Assembly: GCA_017451525.1 (NCBI GenBank)
Contig: JAFTOD010000005.1
Coordinates: 372,001 to 436,000, forward strand
Direction of reading: 5' to 3'
DNA from: Paludibacteraceae bacterium
GTDB taxonomy: Bacteria; Bacteroidota; Bacteroidia; Bacteroidales; Paludibacteraceae
DNA length: 64,000 nt
The notes under the pieces are model-generated. The model ran no database searches, had not been told where the DNA came from, and saw only the letters and a program-made list of their open reading frames with translations. This document shows positions 30,017 through 37,413 of this stretch, piece after piece. Both the position numbers and the translations under genes were made by a program. Each line of letters opens with the position of its first letter. Position 1 is the stretch's first letter.

Positions 30017-30058
30017 TTAGAAGAGAACGAGGGTACTATTACGTATTTGTATATATAC
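30017..30058 (+). repeat. Duplicated fragment of the RelE-like toxin gene
   Basis: These 42 bases match 31028-31069, inside the RelE-like toxin gene, with one mismatch. In the toxin frame they encode LEENEGTITYLYIY. They are followed directly by ACAACAAAACAATTAAC, a sequence that elsewhere ends the AbiEii-like reading frame, so this is a chimeric scar of rearranged toxin genes. Confidence 0.85.
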
Positions 30059-30094
30059 AACAAAACAATTAACTTTTTTAATTAACACTATGCT

Positions 30095-30400
30095 ATGATG
30101 TTAGCGCCATCTATACACCACTTTAGCAAGAACCTCTTCTGGGATGTTGCTCCAACTGATTTTCATGTGGACAAATGCCCTGCGCAGGTTATCCAACGCG
30201 TATTAGAGAGAGGCGAATGGAGTGACTGGTGTTTAGTTCGTGATTATTATGGGTTAAAACAAGTAGTAGAGGTTTGTAAAAGTTTACGCACTCTCAGTCC
30301 TGAGGCACTTAGTTATATCTGCTGTATAACTGACACTAAAAAAGAAGATTATAGATGCTATCATTACGCACAATCGAACCCCACACTCTGGAACTGCTAA
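30095..30400 (+). CDS. DUF6922-like protein, probable partner of an AbiEii toxin
   Basis: This 101-residue protein shows HHFSKNLFWDVAPTDFHVDK at its start, then VIQRVLERGEWSDWCLVRDY and LSPEALSYICC. These match the small Bacteroidetes DUF6922 proteins that usually sit directly ahead of AbiEii-type nucleotidyltransferase toxins. The family is thought to be an antitoxin-like partner; this is inferred from gene pairing. Its last 46 bases overlap the next reading frame, as in intact pairs. The paired toxin is broken here, so it may have no partner left. Confidence 0.65.
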   Translation: MMLAPSIHHFSKNLFWDVAPTDFHVDKCPAQVIQRVLERGEWSDWCLVRDYYGLKQVVEVCKSLRTLSPEALSYICCITDTKKEDYRCYHYAQSNPTLWNC

Positions 30401-30558
30401 AAGCACTTATGCAGGAACCAGCTTTGTGTGAGTTGCGTCTTGTGGGCGGAACTGCATTGGCGTTGCTTATGCTACGAATGTTTATTGAAGATGCATGGGA
30501 GGATATGAAACTATATATTTCGAATCAAGTGAAACTATATAATCAACAAAACAATTAA
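30355..30558 (+). pseudogene. AbiEii-like nucleotidyltransferase toxin, core deleted
   Basis: The 67-codon frame begins MLSLRTIEPHTLELLKALMQ and reaches LRLVGGTALAL, the N-terminus of the AbiEii/AbiGii toxin family. The next residues jump to MFIEDAWEDMKLYISNQVKL, which looks like the family's C-terminal end (WEDxKxxIxxQVKxL). Some 150-200 residues, including the catalytic nucleotidyltransferase core, are missing. It should be inactive. The family otherwise forms type IV toxin-antitoxin or abortive-infection systems. Confidence 0.7.
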
Positions 30559-30572
30559 CTTTTTATTTCATT

Positions 30573-30803
30573 ATGAGTACTACTACATTTATAACAAACA
30601 TCCCATCTGCTGATCGTAGGTTATATGTGGCTATGATGAAAAAAATGGGTTGGCTAACCAAGACATTATCTTCCCAATTAGAATCAAACGATAGCGCACG
30701 GGCGACAGAGATTATTTTTGAAGCCAAACAAGCTATCGCAAAATTTCGTACTGGTAAAGCCGAAATACAATCACTTGATTCTTTACTGCAAGAAACAAAA
30801 TGA
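30573..30803 (+). CDS. Small antitoxin-like protein
   Basis: This 76-residue protein has no domain that I recognise with certainty. It lies directly ahead of a RelE-like toxin gene and overlaps its start by four bases (ATGA), the usual arrangement of an antitoxin with its toxin. Its length, and the central hydrophobic and basic stretch LYVAMMKKMGWLTKTL, fit an antitoxin that wraps around its toxin. The assignment rests on position. Confidence 0.6.
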   Translation: MSTTTFITNIPSADRRLYVAMMKKMGWLTKTLSSQLESNDSARATEIIFEAKQAIAKFRTGKAEIQSLDSLLQETK

Positions 30804-31135
30804 TTCAGCTACGCGTTACAAAAGATTTTGGGCGACAATTTAAACGATTGCTCAAAAAGTATCGGTCTTTATCTGAAGATATACGCTCACTATCAGAACA
30901 GATTATAGAAAACCCTACCTTAGGGACTGATTTGGGGGAAGGGGTTCGAAAGATACGCTTAGCGGTACGCAGTAAAGGAAAAGGGAAGAGTGGTGGCTTG
31001 CGTGTGATTACGCACATCAACATCATATTAGAAGAGAACGAGGGTACTATTACGTATTTGTACATATACGACAAATCAGAAATGGCAAATATATCTGACG
31101 AAAAAGTTGTAGAATTGTTACGAGAAATTATATAA
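30800..31135 (+). CDS. RelE/ParE-family toxin
   Basis: The 111-residue protein fits the RelE-like mRNA interferase or ParE fold: an N-terminal helix pair (KDFGRQFKRLLKKYRSLSED), then a loop ending GVRKIRLAVRSKGKGKSGGL, and a beta-strand GTITYLYIYDKSEMANIS. Basic residues in the RLAVRSKGKGKSGG segment are placed where RelE proteins bind RNA. In the family the toxin cuts ribosome-bound mRNA or inhibits gyrase. It appears intact, overlapping its antitoxin gene by four bases. A fragment of its 3' part is duplicated at 30017-30058. Confidence 0.7.
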   Translation: MIQLRVTKDFGRQFKRLLKKYRSLSEDIRSLSEQIIENPTLGTDLGEGVRKIRLAVRSKGKGKSGGLRVITHINIILEENEGTITYLYIYDKSEMANISDEKVVELLREII

Positions 31136-31172
31136 CAAACCCACAAGGCATTTAAAAACTATGTCTTTCACG

Positions 31173-31229
31173 AACAACGAAACATATATAGTAAAAAACA
31201 TTAAGATATATAATCAACAAAACAATTAA
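31173..31229 (+). pseudogene. Fragment of a second AbiEii-like C-terminus
   Basis: In frame, these bases read NNETYIVKNIKIYNQQNN and a stop codon. This aligns with the last residues of the broken AbiEii frame at 30355-30558 (LYISNQVKLYNQQNN), and the DNA ends in the same CAACAAAACAATTAAC. It is a short remnant of another toxin copy lying ahead of the next gene. Confidence 0.6.
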
Positions 31230-31273
31230 CTTTTTTAATTAACTTTATTACTAACTTAAAAATCATTATTATT

Positions 31274-33283
31274 ATGAAAAAAATCTTTACGTTATTCGCG
31301 GCATTGACAATGGTGTTGTCAGTGAGTGCGGTAAACATTCCAGCAGGGACCAAGTTGTACTTGACCCCTAATGCAAACTGGAATAAAGACAATGCACGTT
31401 TCGCAGCCTATTTCTTTGGCGACGGCGAAACGTGGGTAAGTATGACCAAAGTGGCGGGTGAAACCAACCTCTATGAGGTTACTTCTCCAGCAGGGAAATC
31501 ACCTGCCAATGTTATCTTCTGCCGTATGAATCCTGGTACTTCAACTAACAACTGGGATAACAAATGGAACCAAACTTCAGACCTTACCTACGATGGCACC
31601 CTCAACCACTATACGGTTAAGGATGGTACTTGGGACAAAGGTGGTGGTACATGGTCTATTTGGCCTTTACCAGCAGAAAAAACATATAAGGACATCACCA
31701 TTACTGTTGTAGCTAATGCTACTCCAAAGATTTACTGGTGGGATGCTGGCGACAAATTAGCAGATTCCGATTGGGAGGCAAGACCTGACATGGTAGCTAC
31801 TGCTACGGCGAATACTTATGCTTATACATTGAAAGATGTAGATGAGACAAAAGGTGTTAATTTTATTATTACAGTTGGTGACATACAATCTGCAGATCAG
31901 CACACCACTACTGATGTAACTAAAAACTTTAAAGAGTTTCTCCCACAAGTTGTTGTAATGGGTGTTAATAACTGGGATGGTACAGACAAAATGACTGTAT
32001 CCGATGACTACTTATCTGCTTCTATTACTTTCTCATTAGATGCCAACAAGGCATATCAACTCAAACTTACCGTTGACGGTCTGTGGGTAGGCGGTGACGA
32101 CGTTAATATTACGAAAGACAAAAATTCTGCTTTATTTGCAGAAGATACTGGTGGCGATGGTAAAATCACTACCGACCTCGCTGGTGACTATGTGTTTACA
32201 TACACATACGCTACTAAAACTTTGGTAGTGACTTACCCAACTCCTACCTACGACGTTACTACCACCGCCACTGTTTCTACACAAGGTCAAAACATCGTTC
32301 TCTCAGGTAGTTGGGAGGAAAAAGCACTGACTGTCATGCTTTGGCAAGGTGGTGCTACCCAAGGATTTGGTACCTATGCTGCTGAAGACTATGCTCCTAT
32401 TTTCTTGGGTGCTGCTGAGTTAACTCCAACTTCTGAAGGTGTTTATGCTGACAACAGCGATGGTACATTCACATTTACTGCTACTGCGACAGATTCTGAA
32501 GGTGCTATCTACAACATCACTCTTACAGGTGATAATCCTGTGGTAGAGCCAGAATACAAAGAATGGGAAGGTTCTGTCCTCTTTACCGAAGAAGAAGGCA
32601 CATTGTCTATTAGCTATGCTGCAAGTGATTGGTCATGGTTCTTGGAGCTTTACATTGAGAACTATACTGGTCATAGTACTTATGAGGTAGCAAACGTATA
32701 TTATGGTGATGAGACAGTTGAGTATTACGACATGTATGGTACAGTTACTGTTGAGTACGCAGATTGGGCAGGAACAGATGTCTTGTATGCTGATCTCACA
32801 TCTGGAGACGGAACATTGAAAGTATGGGCCACCCTATACAACGAAGATCCTGTTGCTGCTGAGTACGACGTTGTCATCACTAACGCTACTGTTACAGAAA
32901 ACACTTCTGGCTACTACATTGATATGACCGGCGAGTGGGATGGACACACTATCAAAGTAGAGGTATGCGACGAGCTAACAGCTGATAATATTAGGGCTAA
33001 CTTCTTCATTGACGGTGGCATCATAAACGGTGGTAACCAAGCAGAAGGAACTGTCGAAGCAACTGTAAGTGGAGGTATCGTAACTATTACTGGTACATTT
33101 GAATGCATGGGTACTGGTGACGTATACCATGTAACCATCTCTGGTACATTGCCAGATAATCTTACTACCGCTGTTGATAACCTTAACGCTACTGTAGCTC
33201 CAGTGAAGATGATCAACAACGGTCAACTCGTTATCATCAAGAACGGCGTTCAATACAACGCTCAAGGTGCTGTGGTAAAATAA
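31274..33283 (+). CDS. Secreted protein with starch-binding-like N-terminal modules and C-terminal tail
   Basis: The 669-residue protein has a signal peptide (residues 1-19, ending LSVSA). Residues about 20-130 (GTKLYLTPNANWNKDNARFA, YFFGDGETWVSM) look like a carbohydrate-binding module of the starch-binding type (CBM26-like). A second stretch at about 135-330 resembles the binding repeats of SusE/SusF-like proteins, though loosely. Residues about 335-645 carry three of the beta-sandwich modules typical of this gene family. The tail KMINNGQLVIIKNGVQYNAQ closes it. It probably acts at the cell surface; the glycan target is not determined. Confidence 0.75.
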   Translation: MKKIFTLFAALTMVLSVSAVNIPAGTKLYLTPNANWNKDNARFAAYFFGDGETWVSMTKVAGETNLYEVTSPAGKSPANVIFCRMNPGTSTNNWDNKWNQTSDLTYDGTLNHYTVKDGTWDKGGGTWSIWPLPAEKTYKDITITVVANATPKIYWWDAGDKLADSDWEARPDMVATATANTYAYTLKDVDETKGVNFIITVGDIQSADQHTTTDVTKNFKEFLPQVVVMGVNNWDGTDKMTVSDDYLSASITFSLDANKAYQLKLTVDGLWVGGDDVNITKDKNSALFAEDTGGDGKITTDLAGDYVFTYTYATKTLVVTYPTPTYDVTTTATVSTQGQNIVLSGSWEEKALTVMLWQGGATQGFGTYAAEDYAPIFLGAAELTPTSEGVYADNSDGTFTFTATATDSEGAIYNITLTGDNPVVEPEYKEWEGSVLFTEEEGTLSISYAASDWSWFLELYIENYTGHSTYEVANVYYGDETVEYYDMYGTVTVEYADWAGTDVLYADLTSGDGTLKVWATLYNEDPVAAEYDVVITNATVTENTSGYYIDMTGEWDGHTIKVEVCDELTADNIRANFFIDGGIINGGNQAEGTVEATVSGGIVTITGTFECMGTGDVYHVTISGTLPDNLTTAVDNLNATVAPVKMINNGQLVIIKNGVQYNAQGAVVK

Positions 33284-33285
33284 GA

Positions 33286-33350
33286 AGTTAGACCTTAGAC
33301 CGCTTCGCTGTTAGACCGCCACAATGTGGCTGTTAGAACATAGAAAACGG
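33286..33350. repeat. Palindrome mosaic in a 3' untranslated region, copy 2
   Basis: The segment repeats the one at 29736-29799: TTAGACCGCTTCGCTGTTAG and ACCGCCACAATGTGGCTGTT, then a shared ACGGACTAATACATAC. An extra GACCTTA unit is present here. Confidence 0.75.
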
Positions 33351-33370
33351 ACTAATACATACCTAAAAAT

Positions 33371-33404
33371 GGGCTTCCTCATCTGAGGGAGCCCTGTTTT
33401 TTTG
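33371..33404 (+). terminator. Terminator of the 669-residue protein gene
   Basis: GGGCTTCCTC (33371-33380) pairs with GAGGGAGCCC (33385-33394), one mismatch, followed by a run of seven T residues. It is a variant of the terminator at 29817-29848. Confidence 0.85.
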
Positions 33405-33575
33405 GACGGGTACCACCTATGGGGTAATGGACGCTTCGCTAATGGACGGCGTACCGCCTATAGGGTAATGGACCCTATGGCCCATAGCCCTTCAGGGCGT
33501 CCCATAACCTATAGCGGCTCTGCCGCGTCCCATAGGTGCTGTGCACCGTCCTATAGCCTCAAAGAGGCGTCCTCT
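33405..33575. repeat. Longest palindrome mosaic array
   Basis: Palindromes GGTACCACC, GCTTCGC, GGCGTACCGCC, GCCCTTCAGGGC, GCGGCTCTGCCGC, GGTGCTGTGCACC and GCCTCAAAGAGGC are joined by linkers. The linker reads TAATGGAC in the left half and GTCCCATA or GTCCTATA in the right half. The direction switches at CTATGGCCCATAG (33475-33487), itself a palindrome. No credible gene overlaps it. Confidence 0.85.
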
Positions 33576-33581
33576 AAACAA

Positions 33582-33606
33582 AAAAATCGCCTTTAAGCGA
33601 TTTTTT
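33582..33606. terminator. Hairpin with T-run after the mosaic array
   Basis: AAATCGC (33584-33590) pairs with GCGATTT (33597-33603) and is flanked by A and T runs, so it could work in either direction. It lies directly between the mosaic and the AAA ATPase promoter. Confidence 0.65.
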
Positions 33607-33607
33607 C

Positions 33608-33638
33608 TTGCACAATTCAAAAATAAGTAGTATCTTTG
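33608..33638 (+). promoter_or_regulatory. Promoter of the AAA ATPase gene
   Basis: TTG at 33608-33610 and TATCTTTG at 33631-33638, spaced by 20 nt, lie 51 bases before the ATG at 33689. Confidence 0.75.
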
Positions 33639-33688
33639 CAGCCGAAATTTATTTTATTGCTTTATAATAATTGCAAAATAATAAAATT

Positions 33689-34819
33689 ATGAGAACTCAA
33701 AGTAACCCATTTATTATCAGTGGATATGAAGGTGCACATTATTTTTGCGACAGAGCGGAAGAAACAGCTCAATTAGAACGAGAAATAGCCAATGGCAACA
33801 ATGTTGCGCTTGTAGCCACGCGCCGTATGGGAAAAAGTGGCTTGATCCAACACTATTTTGCTCTTCCTCAGATACGAGAACAATATTACACCTTCTTTAT
33901 TGATATATATGACACGCAATCTTTGCGTGAGTTAGTGCAAAAATTAAGTCGAGAAATTCTTATGCGCTTAAAACCTTATGGCACACGTGCTTTGCAGCGT
34001 TTTTGGGAAACGATGCGTTCGTTGCAACCAGGTATTACTTTCTCGCCAATGGGAGAACCTAGCTTCAACGTGCAGATAGGAGATATTCGAGAGAGCGAAG
34101 CAACGCTGGAGGAAATTTTTCAGTATCTTGAAACTGCTGACAAACCATGTATTGTGGCTATAGATGAGTTTCAACAAATTAGCACCTTCCCTGAAAAAAA
34201 CATTGAAGCCAAATTGCGCACATACGTACAGCATAGTCATAATGCACAATTCATATTCTCTGGAAGTCAGCGACATACCATGAGTGCTATGTTTATGAAT
34301 GCCTCTAGACCTTTCTATCAAAGTGTATCTATTATGCATCTTGATGCCATTGATATGAACACGTATGACGCTTTTGCCAAATCACTATTCTCTGAAAGAA
34401 ACAGAACATTAGCACATGGAGTAACAGAGGCAGTTTATGCAATCAGTCGTGGTGTAACATGGTACACACAAAAATTATTTAATACACTATTCGCTAATAC
34501 AGCAGAGAATGAATCGTGCGAACCTAACCATGTGAATGATGCTTTAAATTATGTACTAAAAACTCAATCGTATAACTACGAAGAGATGCTTTTCCGACTT
34601 CCAGAAAAACAAAAAATGGTGCTTATTGCGCTGGCAAAGAATGGGGCTACAAAAGCAATCACATCATCTGCGTTTGTCAATCAGTATAAACTCCAATCTG
34701 CGAGTTCGGTACAATCTGCTATTCGTGGGTTATTAGAAAAAGACTTTGTTACATTAGAGCAAGGGGTCTATTCCGTATATGACATTTTTATGACTTATTG
34801 GATACAAAGCCATTATTAG
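33689..34819 (+). CDS. AAA ATPase of the archaeal-type/DUF234-associated family
   Basis: I choose the ATG at 33689 (376 residues, MRTQSNPFIISGYEGAHYFC); a TTG 18 bases upstream is in frame but less likely. The P-loop is the variant ATRRMGKSGL near residue 48, Walker B is PCIVAIDEFQQI near residue 155, and a sensor-like FIFSGSQRH follows. The C-terminal part is a winged-helix-like domain (SAFVNQYKLQSASSVQSAIR). Such ATPases are common in Bacteroidales accessory regions and their role is not known. The gene stands alone with its own promoter between two secreted-protein loci. Confidence 0.75.
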   Translation: MRTQSNPFIISGYEGAHYFCDRAEETAQLEREIANGNNVALVATRRMGKSGLIQHYFALPQIREQYYTFFIDIYDTQSLRELVQKLSREILMRLKPYGTRALQRFWETMRSLQPGITFSPMGEPSFNVQIGDIRESEATLEEIFQYLETADKPCIVAIDEFQQISTFPEKNIEAKLRTYVQHSHNAQFIFSGSQRHTMSAMFMNASRPFYQSVSIMHLDAIDMNTYDAFAKSLFSERNRTLAHGVTEAVYAISRGVTWYTQKLFNTLFANTAENESCEPNHVNDALNYVLKTQSYNYEEMLFRLPEKQKMVLIALAKNGATKAITSSAFVNQYKLQSASSVQSAIRGLLEKDFVTLEQGVYSVYDIFMTYWIQSHY

Positions 34820-34928
34820 TAAGATGATGTCGCGCGGAGCGCGAGGTGGGAGTATAGGCGGAATCACATAGTAATCTCATAGTATTTGATAAAGAGGTGC
34901 AGGAGAAAAACTTTTTTCATTTCAAAAA

Positions 34929-34960
34929 TTTGCAAGTTTGACAATTTTTTACTACCTTTG
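34929..34960 (+). promoter_or_regulatory. Promoter of the four-gene secreted-protein operon
   Basis: TTTG at 34929-34932 and TACCTTTG at 34953-34960, 20 nt apart. The next genes (35026-42657) have gaps of only 12, 12 and 33 bases and no other promoter, so this one probably drives all four. A GCGCGGAGCGC palindrome at 34832-34842 lies upstream. Confidence 0.75.
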
Positions 34961-35025
34961 TGGGCTATTTATATTTTTGCTAATAATGAAAGGCATGGAG
35001 TATTACAACTAAAAACAAACATAGT

Positions 35026-36156
35026 ATGAAAAAGATTTTTACACTTTTACTTGCTGCTTTACTTTTCTCTACGATGGGTTTTGCTGCTAAAACCACCGCT
35101 GTTGTTACTGCTGGTGCTAACGCAAGTTACACTACTGGCGAGATTCTTACAGTTACTGGCCTTTCTGCCGAAGAAGTCGGCTATCAGGGCTCACTTACCT
35201 TGATTGTTTATGGCTGGGATAATACGGGAGGTGCCGCTGCGGGATATGCTGGCAACTTGCAGTTGGCAGGCGAAGAAACCGCTTTTTGTGACGAAGGATT
35301 GATGATTACTAAAAATCAAGACCTTATCACTATTACTGGCAAGATGTTGGGATATCTATATGACTATCAGCTGAATGTACAAGTAGGCCCCAAGAAAGCA
35401 ACTACCATAGAGATTGTAAGCGATAACATGGAAGTGGCTCCAGATTTTTGGGAACCAAACGATCTTAAACTAACCGCCCATGCACGAGGCTACGCCTTCG
35501 AAATATCACTCTTTGGTGGTATGCAAAAGCAATATGCCACCTATTCTGCGGATGCCCTTTTTGCTACTATCAACAATACTTCAGTATCCTTAGTTGAAAA
35601 CACTTCTGCTGTTTTTTCTCAAGAGGGAGAGCTGGCCAAGTTCGTGGCTTCATTTGTATATGAAAGCGATACCCTTGCTCTCACGCTGACGGGTGCACCA
35701 TACGTGGATCCTGCAAACATCGTTCCTAATGACACAGTAGAATATACCATCTACAAAGCTTATATCGGTAAGATGAGTGGATTCAATACGGTATCAGGAA
35801 AGAATGATGCTATCGAAATCAAGATCCAAGTGCCTAATGGCAACTGGCTCAATGGAGTGGATGAGAGTTGTTTCTCTTATGGATCCTATGTCAAAGTAGC
35901 GGGACAAAAGCTAACTATCTTGCGTGGTAATCTTAAAGTTTTAGAAGCAGACACAAATAAATCCGCTGCGATTGGTATTCTTGCTTCAGACCATGTATGG
36001 TATAATATCCATGCAACGACAGCAGAAGAAGTAAATACTGGTCTTGATAATATCCATTCTAACGCAGTTCCGGAAAAGGTAATCGAAAATGGTCAGGTTG
36101 TGATCATCTACAAAGGCATTAAATACAACGCATTAGGAATAATAATTAATCAATAA
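35026..36156 (+). CDS. Secreted beta-module protein with C-terminal tail
   Basis: The 376-residue protein has a signal peptide ending at about residue 20 (FSTMGFAA). Two to three beta-sandwich modules follow; residues about 125-230 resemble modules in the 669- and 410-residue proteins (DDxLxLTAHARGYAFEISLF type). It ends VIENGQVVIIYKGIKYNALG plus a few residues, the shared tail with a less regular end. It is the first gene of the operon and starts 66 bases after the promoter. No enzymatic motif is seen. Confidence 0.75.
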   Translation: MKKIFTLLLAALLFSTMGFAAKTTAVVTAGANASYTTGEILTVTGLSAEEVGYQGSLTLIVYGWDNTGGAAAGYAGNLQLAGEETAFCDEGLMITKNQDLITITGKMLGYLYDYQLNVQVGPKKATTIEIVSDNMEVAPDFWEPNDLKLTAHARGYAFEISLFGGMQKQYATYSADALFATINNTSVSLVENTSAVFSQEGELAKFVASFVYESDTLALTLTGAPYVDPANIVPNDTVEYTIYKAYIGKMSGFNTVSGKNDAIEIKIQVPNGNWLNGVDESCFSYGSYVKVAGQKLTILRGNLKVLEADTNKSAAIGILASDHVWYNIHATTAEEVNTGLDNIHSNAVPEKVIENGQVVIIYKGIKYNALGIIINQ

Positions 36157-36168
36157 TGATTTACGATT

Positions 36169-37401
36169 ATGAAGCAATTCGTTCTATTTATTTGTGCGTT
36201 TTTTTTAGCACTCGCCACCTATGGACAAGAGGTGATAGAGGTAAACTTTGATGCCTTTGATGGAGATCCTATTTACACACCTGCAGATACTACGGTTAGT
36301 CGCCGAACTGGCGAAACAATCATCACTCCAGCCAACTGGTTAGTGAAGTTGGAGCATGATACCTATCGTTTCTCTTTTAACTTTTATGGAGATAACCTCG
36401 TTGGTGTATATTCGTTGCAGGAGAGTGATTTCTTAGAGGATTACACTTATGGTTATGATAAGCAAGTAAAACCTTATGCTGAGAGAATTAATTTCAAAAC
36501 CTGTGTGCTGACCATTACAGAGAGCAAACCAAGTGCTACACTTACTCGTTACACATTGGAGGCAACTATCGTATCAACCGATGATGTCGATTACTTGGTG
36601 AAAGCCACACACGATGTGTTGACCGCTACTGAGGTGGTAGAGGCTGAAATTTTAGACGCACAAATCAACCCTACTGATTATGGTTTTGTACTTGTAGCCA
36701 AAGATGAGGCTTTAGAGTTGGATATCAACTTGTCAATCAGAGCGGCATTTGGTATAGCTGGTTACTTCAAAAACTACCACGTAGATTCTGTCAATACCGC
36801 CATTACGCACAAGGGACAAACCTTTATCCCATCAGAGTTGGAGATGGAAGTGATTTATGATACTTTGAGTAGTGGCAAGATGGGCTACGTTATTCCTGCT
36901 ATGCAATTTATGAGCCCAGATGTAGTTGCATACAACTTGAAAATTGAAGCACCTATTGTGGCTACCGATACGGTGGATATTACTTGTTACAATTTGCTGT
37001 GGGATAGTTCACAAGCAAAAGAAGAAACCATCATGCTCAATGCTTCCAACGGAGAATATTCTATAGATGGTTTGTTCCGTGCTGCGAAAGTCAGTGCTGC
37101 TACGTATCAAGGTGAAAATGTCACGATTTACCTTACGGAAACCGCAACGGAAAAAACGATTGAGATGTATGAAACTACACTCACTATAGCTGGTAATGTC
37201 TTAAAAGGATATACCGCAGAAATAGTGGCTTTGGGTAAAAATCACAAAGCATATCATATTCACCTCTCGAAGCAAGACAATCCAACTGCATTGCATGAAG
37301 TGCAACAACCAGAAAATGCAAGCAAGGTGATTAAAAATGGACAACTCATCATCATCAAGAATGGCATTCCATACAATGCTCAAGGTGCAATCATGAGATA
37401 G
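36169..37401 (+). CDS. Secreted beta-module protein with C-terminal tail
   Basis: The 410-residue protein begins with a signal peptide (to about residue 19, ALATYG). Residues 20-140 (FDAFDGDPIYTPADTT) are similar to residues about 70-185 of the 848-residue protein two genes downstream (KSFHEDPIYYPIEVG). Then two further modules of about 110 residues, each closing with a Y-x-L/I-x-beta strand. The tail is KVIKNGQLIIIKNGIPYNAQ. It sits 12 bases after the previous gene. Function unknown; no catalytic motif. Confidence 0.75.
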   Translation: MKQFVLFICAFFLALATYGQEVIEVNFDAFDGDPIYTPADTTVSRRTGETIITPANWLVKLEHDTYRFSFNFYGDNLVGVYSLQESDFLEDYTYGYDKQVKPYAERINFKTCVLTITESKPSATLTRYTLEATIVSTDDVDYLVKATHDVLTATEVVEAEILDAQINPTDYGFVLVAKDEALELDINLSIRAAFGIAGYFKNYHVDSVNTAITHKGQTFIPSELEMEVIYDTLSSGKMGYVIPAMQFMSPDVVAYNLKIEAPIVATDTVDITCYNLLWDSSQAKEETIMLNASNGEYSIDGLFRAAKVSAATYQGENVTIYLTETATEKTIEMYETTLTIAGNVLKGYTAEIVALGKNHKAYHIHLSKQDNPTALHEVQQPENASKVIKNGQLIIIKNGIPYNAQGAIMR

Positions 37402-37413
37402 TTTTGTAAGGGT

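Noticed and set aside
33405-33575. CRISPR array
   Set aside because: The constant part is only 8 nt, the variable parts are palindromes rather than unrelated spacers, and no cas gene is present.
33402-33596. 64-residue open frame over the mosaic array
   Set aside because: It is a translation of palindromes and linkers, with no family match and no separate promoter.
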